40,121 nucleotides of DNA. Origin: Bacillus sp. (in: firmicutes). Its GTDB lineage: Bacteria; Bacillota; Bacilli; Bacillales; Cytobacillaceae. Positions within the stretch are counted from its first letter, which is position 1. Each line of letters begins with the position of its first letter. The notes under the pieces are model-generated. The model made no database searches. It was not told where the DNA came from and saw only the letters and a program-made list of their open reading frames with translations. Shown one piece after another: positions 9,444 to 17,425 of this stretch. The stretch is taken from the NCBI GenBank assembly GCA_031179905.1, contig JAPSHL010000007.1, forward strand, positions 1 through 40,121, read 5' to 3'. A program made the translations under genes and the position numbers.

Positions 9444-9947
9444 TTACTTTGAAAGGTTTTCCACCCATTGATTATTCCACTGGAAATATAACTCCTCATT
9501 ATCCTTTAGTAAAAATATGTCTTTAGGGTAAGGTAATGCAAGTTCGGGTATCATATCCGGTTTAAAGTACTGTAGCTCAGCCGTTTCTTTATCATTTGGA
9601 TTTAGAGTGCCGCCATTAATGCCGCACTGAAACATAAAAACGTTATACTCGACTTGATCACCATTTGGGTATTGATAACGAAAATCTTTACCGCCAAACA
9701 CTCCTACTAGCTTTCTCAGCAAAACAATTAATCCTGTCTCTTCCCATACTTCACGAACAATAGCTTCGGCAGGTGCTTCTCCAGGTTCGATTGCACCAGC
9801 AGGAAGACTCCACTTTTCCCCATTCCCCTTGTTTTGCAATAAAATTTCTCCTGAATCATTTCGGATCACTGCCGCTACACTTGGCATAAATATTTGTTCG
9901 TTACCAATTTTCGAGCGGATTTTTTTATAATATTCAGACATGGACAT
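9444..9947 (-). CDS. Nudix hydrolase
   Basis: Pyrophosphohydrolase of nucleoside diphosphate-X substrates. The Nudix box GX5EX7REUXEEXGU is fully present as GAIEPGEAPAEAIVREVWEE then TGLIV (about residues 57-81). 167 residues. The N-terminal extension SEYYKKIRSKIGNEQIFMPS is typical of a Bacillus subgroup that carries a short helical leader. Two in-frame ATGs (9947 and 9941) are both compatible with the upstream GGGG. Substrate cannot be predicted from sequence. The gene is alone or cotranscribed with the unknown gene downstream. Confidence 0.88.
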   Translation of the reverse strand: MSMSEYYKKIRSKIGNEQIFMPSVAAVIRNDSGEILLQNKGNGEKWSLPAGAIEPGEAPAEAIVREVWEETGLIVLLRKLVGVFGGKDFRYQYPNGDQVEYNVFMFQCGINGGTLNPNDKETAELQYFKPDMIPELALPYPKDIFLLKDNEELYFQWNNQWVENLSK

Positions 9948-10350
9948 TTTCCCCGGCCCCTTTTCCTGATGTAATAGATATCAAGTAATCATTTTTTTGG
10001 CAGCAAGTTACTAGTAAGTTCCTCAATTAATTCGATATGCCTCTTGCTTTTTATATAATATGTTTTTTTATATTCGGATAAATGATCATATTATTTAATT
10101 CTGACAAATTTATCACTTAACCCTTACTTGCTTTGGATCAGGATTATCTGGCAGCTTAGGAATACCATCTATTATTAACAATATAACCTACCTCCCCACA
10201 AGCCAAGCATTTATAGTAACCTCGGTTTATAGGGCAAAGAGGCATAACTATATTCCTTATGATCGACTAATAGCTATTCACTATCATTATCTTATAGAAA
10301 AAAAGAAACCATTAAACGAAATGACATTCTACATCCAAAAGAGTATTTTT
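9948..10350. other. Gene-free AT-rich region
   Basis: About 400 nt between the divergent Nudix and small membrane-protein genes. I see no convincing gene, tRNA or repeat. A GGAGGT at about 10190 (minus strand) precedes only a 14-codon frame. The last 30 nt before the next gene hold its promoter. Confidence 0.4.
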
Positions 10351-10380
10351 TTGTAAATTATAACATTTTATTGGTATAAT
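10351..10380 (+). promoter_or_regulatory. Probable sigma-A promoter
   Basis: TTGTAA (10351-10356) and TATAAT (10375-10380) with an 18-nt spacer lie just before the ribosome binding site and GTG start of the small membrane protein, giving a very short leader. Confidence 0.55.
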
Positions 10381-10397
10381 TAATAAGGGGTGCTGAA

Positions 10398-10604
10398 GTG
10401 GGAAAAATTTTTTTCTATATACTTTTAGTATTATTAGTAATAACGGTTGTTAGTTTTGTTATAGGAAATCATACGTTAGGCTATGTTGCTGGTTCTGTAT
10501 TTGGCTCTTTAGCATTGGGTATAAGTTTTGTTTATTCATCAAGTGATGATGATAAATATAGAGCTAACAACTTAAACACTGGCAATACCCGTCCCAAAAA
10601 ATAA
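10398..10604 (+). CDS. Small two-helix membrane protein (68 aa)
   Basis: GTG start at 10398 with AAGGGG seven bases upstream. Two hydrophobic segments (FFYILLVLLVITVVSFVIG, residues 5-23, and LGYVAGSVFGSLALGISFVY, about 27-46) followed by a polar tail rich in Asp, Asn and Lys, so it is a hairpin integral membrane protein. The pattern resembles small DUF5316-type Bacillus proteins, but I cannot assign it. It has its own promoter and terminator, which supports a real gene. Confidence 0.7.
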   Translation: MGKIFFYILLVLLVITVVSFVIGNHTLGYVAGSVFGSLALGISFVYSSSDDDKYRANNLNTGNTRPKK

Positions 10605-10611
10605 TCTACTC

Positions 10612-10645
10612 AAAAAAACGCAGGATACTTACATCTGTGTTTTTT
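10612..10645 (+). terminator. Rho-independent terminator
   Basis: AAAAACGCAGG pairs, with G-U pairs, to CTGTGTTTTT and ends in a T run, eight bases after the small membrane-protein gene. Confidence 0.65.
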
Positions 10646-10829
10646 GCTGTTTAAAACCGCTAGCCTTACTCTATGTTTCTATACATCTCACGATATGGAC
10701 TAGGTAAAATGGATTCAGATGTTTGTTCCGTTGTAACTAGCTCAAAATGTTAACCATACAGCGAAGCTGCATTGGTACATTGTACGCTCGCGGAATGAGG
10801 GCAAGCCTGAGTTTTAAACAATTCAGACT

Positions 10830-11242
10830 GCCTTGAACTGAATAAATGCTTTCGGAGAATCGATACGAAGGGTCATCAAATTCTCATTAAAGGTGTAAAT
10901 CGCAACGAGGAACATCCCGACTGGGAATTTGCTTTTCCACCTAAACTGATGCATAAGAACTTTATATCATTAAAGAATTGGGATGCAATCCTTTACTGGA
11001 TCTCATGATCCTTAAAGTCCGTATTTGCTGGATGAATGGCATTCGGTTCTGGGGTGAAATTCCGATTTGAGGTGCCCTTCTGCCAATTGAAACAGTCAGT
11101 TAAATCAAGTTCTAGAAGCGAGCAGATTTGATCAATTTTCCGAGACAGAGCTCGCTGTTTTAACAATTAGGGGCTCGTGAATGAATATCGTAAGCCCAAA
11201 TTATCGTATCGAGAAGTGAAACGTATTTACCATTCTTGGTAA
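10830..11242 (+). pseudogene. Decayed GH2 beta-galactosidase remnant
   Basis: Three stretches in different frames read as GH2 beta-galactosidase. (1) 10862-11005, 48 open codons: ILIKGVNRNEEHPDWEFAFP then PKLMHKNFISLKNW, the family's GVNRHEHHP...G region. (2) 11025-11064: SPYLLDE, a one-base insertion, then GIRFWGEIPI, matching the DEHGIYFW-E-IP region, with stops before and after. (3) 11171-11242: GLVNEYRKPKLSYREVKRIY HSW and stop, matching the family's C-terminal end of the catalytic barrel. The intact enzyme would span many hundreds of residues, so most of the gene, including the region between parts 2 and 3, is deleted. The gene's own terminator survives just downstream. Confidence 0.8.
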
Positions 11243-11268
11243 ACTGGCAAACTTAAATTAGATAGTTT

Positions 11269-11298
11269 AAAAACCACAGGTTATCATTGTGGTTTTTT
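11269..11298. terminator. Bidirectional terminator
   Basis: AAAAACCACA pairs with TGTGGTTTTT over 10 bp. It follows the beta-galactosidase remnant on the plus strand and the DUF2691 gene on the minus strand, with T runs in both directions. Confidence 0.8.
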
Positions 11299-11339
11299 CC
11301 TTCTTGTTCAGAAATAAATGGAAAGATGGAAGGCTAATT

Positions 11340-11798
11340 TCACCAAACGGATAAACTTATTCTTTTATCATTTTCCTCTTTAACATATTCTAGACCATCA
11401 AAACCATGTGATTTTGCATGCCCATATAGAAGTTCAAGTGTAGAGCTGTCTTTACAATATATTGTAACGAAGCTACAATCAACTAATAATAACACTACTT
11501 GACAGTCACTTTTCAGAAACTCGTCATAGGTATTTATTTCTTTTATTTGCTTATCTTTTGGAAAAGCTTTTAAATCAGCAAATATGCAATAATAAAAATT
11601 GTTCTTTACCCTTTCAGAAAGAGCAGAACCGTCCATTATTTCATCTGGCAGAAGCGGCTCTTTTATCTCTCCTTTTTCCACTGTATAGGACTCACCGTCA
11701 ATACCCCAATTAAAAGAAGCAACATCAAGCGGTCTTACTATTTCTCCAAGAAACTTTCCATATTGATTAGGAATTTCAAAGCTGATTCCTCGTTTCAT
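11340..11798 (-). CDS. DUF2691-family protein of unknown function
   Basis: 152 residues from the ATG at 11798, which follows AGGTGAG at 5 nt; a GTG nine bases upstream overlaps that site and is less likely. The opening MKRGISFEIPNQYGKFLGEI and the segments SFNWGIDGESY and PLLPDEIMDG are what I associate with the DUF2691 family found in Bacillus. Soluble, with no signal peptide. No biochemical role is known to me. The Lrp-type gene lies 45 nt upstream on the same strand, so readthrough from it is possible. Confidence 0.65.
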   Translation of the reverse strand: MKRGISFEIPNQYGKFLGEIVRPLDVASFNWGIDGESYTVEKGEIKEPLLPDEIMDGSALSERVKNNFYYCIFADLKAFPKDKQIKEINTYDEFLKSDCQVVLLLVDCSFVTIYCKDSSTLELLYGHAKSHGFDGLEYVKEENDKRISLSVW

Positions 11799-11843
11799 TC
11801 TTCTCACCTACCTTGTTCAAATTCTAAGTAAATTCAAATACAA

Positions 11844-12257
11844 TCAATCCTTCTTTATTACAATCGATAATTTATAATTCGCATGCTGATTAAGACTGAC
11901 TAAAAACTCGTCAAGCTGCTCGTTAGAAGGAAACTTGCATTCAAGTATGTAACAGCTGTCTCCACTAATCTTATAATTATTTAGAATATAATTCTCTTGC
12001 GTTCTAATAAAGGTTAAATAAGGTTCATGATAGGTGCTTTTTGTAAAAATATTGATAAAGGCATGAATATAATAGCCTAATTTCACGTCATTGACTTTTA
12101 TGGTATAACCTTCAATAATGCCATTATCCTCTAGTCTGGCAACCCTCGTCGAAGCTGCTTGCCCTGTTAAATGCACCTTTTGTCCAAGCTCTTTCATTGT
12201 AATGCGACTGTTCTCTGACAGCACCTTTAAGATAAACAAATCTGTATTGTCTAACAA
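11844..12257 (-). CDS. Lrp/AsnC-family transcriptional regulator
   Basis: N-terminal winged helix-turn-helix (LDNTDLFILKVLSENSRITM then KELGQKVHLTGQAASTRVARLE) followed by an alpha-beta RAM ligand domain (GYYIHAFINIF, ISGDSCYILECKF). The start is taken as the TTG at 12257, giving MLDNTD, the usual Lrp opening; AAGGAG lies 9 nt upstream. A TTG at 12266 directly abuts that ribosome binding site and is unlikely. 137 residues, slightly short of the common 145-160. Divergent from the metallo-hydrolase gene 127 nt away, which it probably controls. The effector, likely an amino acid, is unknown. Confidence 0.85.
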   Translation of the reverse strand: MLDNTDLFILKVLSENSRITMKELGQKVHLTGQAASTRVARLEDNGIIEGYTIKVNDVKLGYYIHAFINIFTKSTYHEPYLTFIRTQENYILNNYKISGDSCYILECKFPSNEQLDEFLVSLNQHANYKLSIVIKKD

Positions 12258-12332
12258 TCGATCCAACTCCTTTCATTTATCAAGTAAAACAGCGAAAAGA
12301 CTTGATTTTATCTGTGTAAGTGATCAATGGTC

Positions 12333-12346
12333 ATAGTATAAACTAT
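12333..12346. promoter_or_regulatory. Possible operator in the Lrp/metallo-hydrolase divergent region
   Basis: ATAGT-ATAA-ACTAT is a short inverted repeat overlapping a TATAAA that could be a -10 element. Placement between a divergent Lrp-type regulator and its likely target suggests a binding site. The evidence is symmetry and position only. Confidence 0.3.
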
Positions 12347-12384
12347 ACCCATACCATAAATAAACAATAAAAGGAGAACACACA

Positions 12385-13146
12385 ATGAATATACAACAAA
12401 TTCGCAATGCTACGATTCTCGTCCATTATGCTGGGAAAAAGTTTCTAATTGACCCCTTCCTTGCTGAAAAGGATACGTATCCACCTTTTCCAAACTCATT
12501 AAGACAAGATCAAAAAAATCCGTTAGTAGGCCTGCCAATTCCACTTGAAGACATTTTAAAAGATGTTGACGCTGTCATTGTGACACATTTGCATTTAGAT
12601 CATTTTGATGATGCAGCCAAAGACGCACTTTCAAAGGATGTTAAAATGTTTGTACAAAGTGCTGAGGATGCTGAGGAAGTCAATAAAGCAGGATTTCACA
12701 ATTTAGAAATTTTAGCGGAAAATACTTCTTTTAATGATATTCAGCTAATCAAAACACATGGCGAGCACGGCAGAGGAGAAATACTAAAATCTGCTGGGCC
12801 TGTATGCGGCGTGGTCTTTAAACACGAAAGCGAAAAGACACTATATGTTGCAGGTGATACAGTCTGGTATGAAGGAGTTCATACAGAAATCAACAAACAT
12901 AACCCTGAAGTTATTGTTGTTAATGCTGGGAACAATCAATTTTTTGAAGGCGGCTCTTTAGTAATGGATGAAAAGGATGTCTATGAAGTTTATAAGACTG
13001 CACCTCAAGCAGTAATCATCGCCGTTCATTTGGAAGCAGTCAATCACTGGATATTATCGAGAGACGAATTAAAATCATTTGTAAAAGAAAAAGGAATCTC
13101 CGCCAATGTTTTAATTCCTGATGATGGTGAGTCTTATACATTATAA
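12385..13146 (+). CDS. Metallo-beta-lactamase-fold hydrolase
   Basis: 253 residues. The metal motif HxHxDH is present as THLHLDHFDD (about residues 69-78), followed by histidines in IKTHGEHGRGE, an aspartate in LYVAGDTVWYEG and a C-terminal His in AVHLEAVNHW. The opening NATILVHYAGKKFLIDPFLA is typical of the UlaG/UPF0173-like branch of cytoplasmic metal-dependent hydrolases. Start ATG with AAAGGAG nine bases upstream. Divergent to the Lrp-type regulator and followed by a strong terminator, so it is monocistronic. Substrate unknown; a lactone or phosphoester is possible. Confidence 0.85.
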   Translation: MNIQQIRNATILVHYAGKKFLIDPFLAEKDTYPPFPNSLRQDQKNPLVGLPIPLEDILKDVDAVIVTHLHLDHFDDAAKDALSKDVKMFVQSAEDAEEVNKAGFHNLEILAENTSFNDIQLIKTHGEHGRGEILKSAGPVCGVVFKHESEKTLYVAGDTVWYEGVHTEINKHNPEVIVVNAGNNQFFEGGSLVMDEKDVYEVYKTAPQAVIIAVHLEAVNHWILSRDELKSFVKEKGISANVLIPDDGESYTL

Positions 13147-13155
13147 ATACTACTA

Positions 13156-13196
13156 AGATCCAGGGCAGTTTGTTTATTAGCCCTGGATCTATTTTA
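13156..13196 (+). terminator. Rho-independent terminator
   Basis: An 11-bp perfect stem AGATCCAGGGC/GCCCTGGATCT (13156-13166 and 13180-13190) followed by ATTTTAT. Confidence 0.85.
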
Positions 13197-13302
13197 TGTA
13201 TGCATTTCAAATGCATTTAATAACTTGTTAGTTATTGTCGATATAGCTAGATTATCCTTCCTTCTCCTTTCTCTGATAATTAAGGAAAAAGGAGGTTAAT
13301 TT

Positions 13303-13671
13303 ATGGGAGAATACCTTTAATGGAATATTGTAAGAACATTATTGGGCGCAGAATATGATTTTCAAGAGAAATGGAATGCAGTTCGTTACCATGTTGGTGG
13401 AATAATCTTTGCCATGTTTAGTAGCAATGAAAAAGGGCAAAAATATTTAACCTTAAAATGTAGTCCAACTGAATCAGAAGAATTACAAGAAACATAAAAA
13501 GATATTATCGTTTCAGGCTATTACATGATCAAAACACATTGGATTACTGTTTATTATGAATCAGTTTTAACAGTTGAATTTCTTCAAAGTCTAATAGTTG
13601 ATTCCTATCAATTAATTTTTAATAAGTTAACAAAGAAGCAGCAGAATGAGATAATCAATAATGTAACTTAA
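13303..13671 (+). pseudogene. MmcQ/YjbR-family protein gene with two in-frame stop codons
   Basis: From the ATG at 13303 (GGAGGTTAATTT before it) one frame of 122 codons reads as an MmcQ/YjbR protein, a small DNA-binding-like fold. Family features seen: YHVGGIIFAMFSS, YLTLKCSPTESEELQE, SGYYMIKTHWITVYYES and a C-terminal LIVDSYQLIFNKLTKKQQ. TAA occurs at codon 6 (13318-13320) and at codon 65 (13495-13497). There is no frameshift, and the ribosome binding site and final stop are intact. The second TAA replaces what is usually a Tyr or similar just before the DII-GY motif. Recently inactivated; recoding is a remote alternative. Confidence 0.85.
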
Positions 13672-13771
13672 GTGATTGAGCTTTCCTTTCGATGGGATTT
13701 CTTTAGATTTTTTGCTTGTTCTATCAGTCTATTTAATTAATTCACCACTTGCCTCCTTTGAATAAGCAGTC

Positions 13772-14230
13772 TTAAATACCACAATGATATATATAATATT
13801 CGCCGTCTAACAATTCCTCTGACATTGCAATGATACTTTCGAGCTGAGTAATTACTCTATCTCGGTCGAGAATTAACCTTTCATACTCTCCTTCTTCATT
13901 GTCACTCCAGACAAAACTGCCCGTAAGCTTCATTATCATAGGAGCGTTTTCAAATAAATTTTTCCATGCAGAGAAAATATTTCTAAGTGTGATAGCTGAT
14001 TGTTTATCAAAAAGTGTCAAACCATGATAATTAATCCCATGTCCTGCTGGCACTGTCCGTATACCTGGATTTTTTGATGGTATCCACTTTAAAGAGTCTA
14101 TTATATACAATATCAAATCATCGTGAAGGACAACACAGTCAAGGAATGTTCTTTCGTCGTGTGTAAGCTGCCAATATTCCCGTATATCCGTAGTTTGGGG
14201 AATAAGGTAAAATTCATGTTCTAATGCCAT
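13772..14230 (-). CDS. Unknown 152-residue protein, third gene of a small cluster
   Basis: Not recognised. Start ATG behind AGGAGGAGTAA. The product starts MALEHEFYLIPQTTDIREYW, is acidic and soluble, with a His/Gly-rich stretch VPAGHGINYHGLTLF and a C-terminal EELLDGEYYIYHCGI. It lies 46 nt after the preceding gene on the same strand. Acidic, aromatic-rich proteins in small runs of unrelated genes are common among immunity proteins of polymorphic toxins, but no toxin gene is visible, so this remains a guess. Confidence 0.65.
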   Translation of the reverse strand: MALEHEFYLIPQTTDIREYWQLTHDERTFLDCVVLHDDLILYIIDSLKWIPSKNPGIRTVPAGHGINYHGLTLFDKQSAITLRNIFSAWKNLFENAPMIMKLTGSFVWSDNEEGEYERLILDRDRVITQLESIIAMSEELLDGEYYIYHCGI

Positions 14231-14276
14231 TTACTCCTCCTATTATTCTTAATTAGACTAATTATCTAAAACTGCT

Positions 14277-15020
14277 TTATGTATACTCAAAACAAATCAC
14301 AGCTTTTCTTAATTCTTTATTGAAAAATAAATATATCCGATCTGCACCAAACGCTTGAAAGTAATAACCTGTAGCAAATCCGATATAGGTAAAGGGTTGA
14401 CCAGTCTCATCTCTAGGAACATTGAATAAATTTGTATATTCAAAAACCTCGTTTTCATGATTACAATCCTCTAATAACTCTTGCCCCTTTTCAGTCAAAA
14501 ACCGGAGATCATCCAAAATCCCATTAACAGGAGGATAGCTAAGTCCCCAGCCACTATCCTGTTTTTTTGTGAATTCATCTTCTAACACTTCTACCGCAGT
14601 AAACTTTTTTCCAAAGCTAGAATAAGGATATATCTTCTTATTACGCTGAAAGTATTCTTTTCGTATATTGTAATCTACATCATTATCAAGATATGCTTCC
14701 TGCAACATTTCAGATTGTTCCTGCTCTATCTCAAAGAATTTCCAGTCTGCCTCAAATTTATATTTTCCTTCAACAACATCAAAACCTATCATATCCTCTT
14801 TCGTAAATTTTGAATGAAATGGCGAAGTTAGTTCACCAACGCACCCTTCATAAATTTCCTTTACTGAGACAAAATGGAGCCACTCATCCCACCTCGGATG
14901 AACACATTGTAAATTTACCGAACAAATGGGCAGGAAATGTTTTCTATGTTGTTCTATCTGATCGTAAAAAACTTCTTCATAACAAGGAAATGGCCTAATG
15001 AACTTTTCAGGAATTTTCAT
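14277..15020 (-). CDS. Unknown 247-residue acidic protein
   Basis: Not recognised. Acidic and aromatic-rich throughout, with no signal peptide or membrane segment. Visible patches are FIRPFPCYEEVFYDQIEQHR, HPRWDEWLHFVS, DSGWGLSYPPVNGI and a C-terminal FTYIGFATGYYFQAFGADRI then YLFFNKELRKAVICFEYT. A terminal beta strand of that kind recalls immunity or SMI1/DUF1963-like proteins, but no family signature is complete. A GAGGTGAC site is 11 nt before the ATG. It is the middle gene of a three-gene minus-strand cluster (30-nt and 46-nt gaps). Confidence 0.65.
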   Translation of the reverse strand: MKIPEKFIRPFPCYEEVFYDQIEQHRKHFLPICSVNLQCVHPRWDEWLHFVSVKEIYEGCVGELTSPFHSKFTKEDMIGFDVVEGKYKFEADWKFFEIEQEQSEMLQEAYLDNDVDYNIRKEYFQRNKKIYPYSSFGKKFTAVEVLEDEFTKKQDSGWGLSYPPVNGILDDLRFLTEKGQELLEDCNHENEVFEYTNLFNVPRDETGQPFTYIGFATGYYFQAFGADRIYLFFNKELRKAVICFEYT

Positions 15021-15050
15021 CTTCTTTTTGTCACCTCTTTTTTTAGAAGT

Positions 15051-15287
15051 TTATTCTTTCAAAACTATTTCCATTGCAGGATGGGCGTTTAAACCTGAAC
15101 ATTCATTGACCCATTCATAGAAACAATGTGTGCAACGGAGAACAGTATGTTGATTTTTAAATTCTCTCGATTCCTTTCGATATCTCTCATAATCATGTGG
15201 AAACATATCTAAAAGTGTACGATTGATAAAATTACTAATACACTCCTGTCCATTCCAGTATTCTTTATCATCTTTATATTCAATCAT
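15051..15287 (-). CDS. Unknown 78-residue protein with a CxxC motif
   Basis: Not recognised. The product starts MIEYKDDKEYWNGQECISNF and carries RCTHCFYEWVNEC, a CxxC plus a third Cys 8 residues on, so a metal site or disulfide is possible. The ribosome binding site is weak (TGAGAA just before the ATG). It leads the three-gene cluster. The 200 nt upstream show no clear promoter and no larger reading frame, so this may be the remaining 3' part of a longer gene. Confidence 0.5.
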   Translation of the reverse strand: MIEYKDDKEYWNGQECISNFINRTLLDMFPHDYERYRKESREFKNQHTVLRCTHCFYEWVNECSGLNAHPAMEIVLKE

Positions 15288-15499
15288 TTCTCATACATTC
15301 TTCTCACTATGAACTTAGTCATCAGCATACTAAATATTAGCTTCTAAAAGCGTGTAGACATCATCAACAAAACGGGCATAAATCTGTCCGCTTCAACAAC
15401 ATCCCAAACAAAGTTTTTCAATACACACCAAACCCCTACATATATTTGAGGGGCCTGTCTCTACAACGTTATTTTGTTTTAAATGGACAAGGAAGTGCC

Positions 15500-15751
15500 T
15501 TATTCCTCTTCCTCATAGGGTTTATGTTTAATATCGATTGTTTTTGTAGTGAAATCAATTTTATGCTCTAAGTTATATACACTGTGCTGGAAGGCTACAG
15601 ACGATTCATCTAATGTGAAGATAGCAATTAAGTCATTCTCTCCGTCAATAACGCTATATTTATGCTGGGACTCAATTTCAACGAATAATGAATATTTTTC
15701 ATGAAAGATAAGGTTCCATTCATAGGCAAGTTTTACTTGTTTGATAGACAT
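15500..15751 (-). CDS. Unknown 83-residue protein
   Basis: Start set at the ATG at 15751, which GGAGG precedes by 5 nt; a longer frame from 15814 has no such site. The product begins MSIKQVKLAYEWNLIFHEKY and ends in a KHKPYEEEE acidic tail. Predicted mostly beta (SLFVEIES, YSVIDG, LIAIFTLDES, KIDFTTKTIDIK), soluble and small. The well-placed ribosome binding site makes it likely real. It follows the YrvL-like gene by 81 nt on the same strand. No family recognised. Confidence 0.6.
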   Translation of the reverse strand: MSIKQVKLAYEWNLIFHEKYSLFVEIESQHKYSVIDGENDLIAIFTLDESSVAFQHSVYNLEHKIDFTTKTIDIKHKPYEEEE

Positions 15752-15832
15752 AATAACCTCCAATATATTAATGTAATTCCATTTTATTGTATTTATCTTG
15801 AGCGAAAATGGCAAATAGTAGGTGGAAATATA

Positions 15833-16297
15833 TTATATTTTTCTGCTTTCCTGGTTGCTGCCTAATTTTGCGTCCATTGCATAGTCTATTAATGCAAAAA
15901 TAATCGAAACTACTACCCGTGTGACTGCTTCTATTTCGATAGAGTGCATTATATTGTCTAGAAAAGAAATAATAATCAGATTTACTAGAAATGATAATAA
16001 TAGAAATCCGGCATCGATTTGCATGTCAGTCCATTTTTTTGCCTTTCTCATAAATATGCGCATGACATTTGTAGTCAATTCACCAACTGTTCCAAATAAT
16101 AAATAGCCAGTAATAAACCAAAATAATGCTCCAAAGGAATCATAGTGTACACCTAACAGCCTAAACAATCCGATAATCCCAAAAAAGTAAGCTGCCGTAA
16201 TTACCCCGATGGCAGCTATTAGCATTACAGCAACTACAGTGATGATGAATATCTTTGTACGAAGACTTTCTTGTTTAAAGGGTTTATCATCACTCAT
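15833..16297 (-). CDS. YrvL-family membrane protein
   Basis: 154 residues from the ATG at 16297 (GAGGTGG four to five bases upstream). Four likely membrane segments: IFIITVVAVMLIAAIGVITA, FGALFWFITGYLLFGTVGEL, IDAGFLLLSFLVNLIIISFL and VTRVVVSIIFALIDYAM. The segment YFFGIIGLFRLLGVHYDSF resembles the YrvL family. B. subtilis YrvL has been described as a regulator of the alternative sigma factor SigO, as I recall, but no SigO gene is in the window. The charged N-terminus (MSDDKPFKQESLRTK) is cytoplasmic by the positive-inside rule. Confidence 0.65.
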   Translation of the reverse strand: MSDDKPFKQESLRTKIFIITVVAVMLIAAIGVITAAYFFGIIGLFRLLGVHYDSFGALFWFITGYLLFGTVGELTTNVMRIFMRKAKKWTDMQIDAGFLLLSFLVNLIIISFLDNIMHSIEIEAVTRVVVSIIFALIDYAMDAKLGSNQESRKI

Positions 16298-16380
16298 TTT
16301 TACCACCTCAATTTGCTTGATGGTTTATTTACGGTTACTTGCAAAAAAAAGTTTCGTGTTTATAACAAGCTTTACATAGA

Positions 16381-16415
16381 ATAAAAAAACTTCAGGATGC
16401 TGACACCCTAAAGTT
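16381..16415 (-). terminator. Rho-independent terminator of the LacI gene
   Basis: On the minus strand AACTTTAGGGTG pairs with CATCCTGAAGTT (12 bp, two G-U pairs, TCAG loop) followed by seven T, immediately after the stop codon. Confidence 0.9.
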
Positions 16416-17375
16416 CTAAACTGTTTCTCTTTCCATTAACTTTACGATAATTTCCTTATTGGAAACATTACCTCTCATTGCTTGGAGAAAAAGATTTTTT
16501 CCTAACTCAACAAGCGGTATATCAATAGTGGTTATATTCATCATTTTAGCGATGGGCTCATTATTGAATCCAATAATTGCAAGCTGATCCGGAATTAATA
16601 GTCGCTCCTTTTGACAAGCTATCATAATCCCTGCAGCCACTTGATCACTTGTGACTAAGAGCGCAGTTGGTCTACTATCAAGATTTTTCATCTTCTCTAT
16701 AACTTTCTCCCCGTCTTCAAAGTACAGACAATCATCCATAATGTAATCAGAATAGAACGGAAGCCCATGCTTTTTCAAAAAGTCTATATAAGCTTGTTCT
16801 CGTAGCGAACTGTTCGCACCGGTTTTTCTTCCCACACAATAGCCGATTCTAGTATGTCCTTTTTGATACAAATACTCTAATGCTTGGAAGAAAATCTTAT
16901 AATGATCGATAAAGGTCGAGGAGAAATTCTTTGCGAGGATTTTTTCACAAAGGACAATTGTTCCATACTGAATATGCTCTTGAATCAAAGATAAATCACA
17001 TTTTCTTGAACAGATAATCAAGGAATCAATCTGCTTTTCCTTCAACATCTGTAACGCTTCCATTTCTTTTTCTTCTGCATAATCTGTTTGGAACAATACG
17101 AGTTTATAATCATTTTCTAAGGCTTTTTTGGCAATTCCTTTAAGAAGCAACGCAAAATAAGGACTATCGGTTACTGGCAGCACCACACCCATCAGCTGTG
17201 TTTTCCCTCTGCTTAAATGGACAGCATTAATATTTCTGTGGTAATTAGTGGATTCAATTGCTGATAAAACAGCAAGTTTCTTTTCCTTACTCACATATGG
17301 ATGGTTATTCAAGACACGGGATACTGTCGAGACTGAAACTCCCGATATTTTTGCCAAATCTCTAATATTGGTCAT
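16416..17375 (-). CDS. LacI-family transcriptional repressor
   Basis: 319 residues from the ATG at 17375 (GTGAGG before it; a start seven codons earlier overlaps that site). An N-terminal helix-turn-helix (TNIRDLAKISGVSVSTVSR then VLNNHPYVSKEKK) with the hinge helix region is followed by a periplasmic-binding-like effector domain starting LMGVVLPVTDSPYFALLLKG and containing ALLVTSDQVAAGIM and IIGFNNEP. No sugar gene is adjacent. Instead a 23-bp promoter-operator element found in front of this gene recurs before the microprotein gene and before the 116-residue gene, so it probably represses itself and both neighbours (inference). Its effector is unknown. Confidence 0.92.
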   Translation of the reverse strand: MTNIRDLAKISGVSVSTVSRVLNNHPYVSKEKKLAVLSAIESTNYHRNINAVHLSRGKTQLMGVVLPVTDSPYFALLLKGIAKKALENDYKLVLFQTDYAEEKEMEALQMLKEKQIDSLIICSRKCDLSLIQEHIQYGTIVLCEKILAKNFSSTFIDHYKIFFQALEYLYQKGHTRIGYCVGRKTGANSSLREQAYIDFLKKHGLPFYSDYIMDDCLYFEDGEKVIEKMKNLDSRPTALLVTSDQVAAGIMIACQKERLLIPDQLAIIGFNNEPIAKMMNITTIDIPLVELGKNLFLQAMRGNVSNKEIIVKLMERETV

Positions 17376-17425
17376 ATCCTCACCTTTTAACCTCAAAATT
17401 CTTCAATTAATGAAAACATTATATT

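Noticed and set aside
10138-10182. Short frame behind GGAGGT on the minus strand (TTG start)
   Set aside because: Only 14 codons before a stop, with no promoter or terminator; a chance frame is more likely.
9948-10350. A tRNA, riboswitch or small RNA in the gene-free region
   Set aside because: No cloverleaf, no riboswitch core and no promoter-terminator pair could be identified.
15288-15499. Possible gene fragments in the minus-strand frames before the three-gene cluster
   Set aside because: Short stretches such as FVDDVYTLLEANI can be read, but they do not match a family I know and frames change without pattern.
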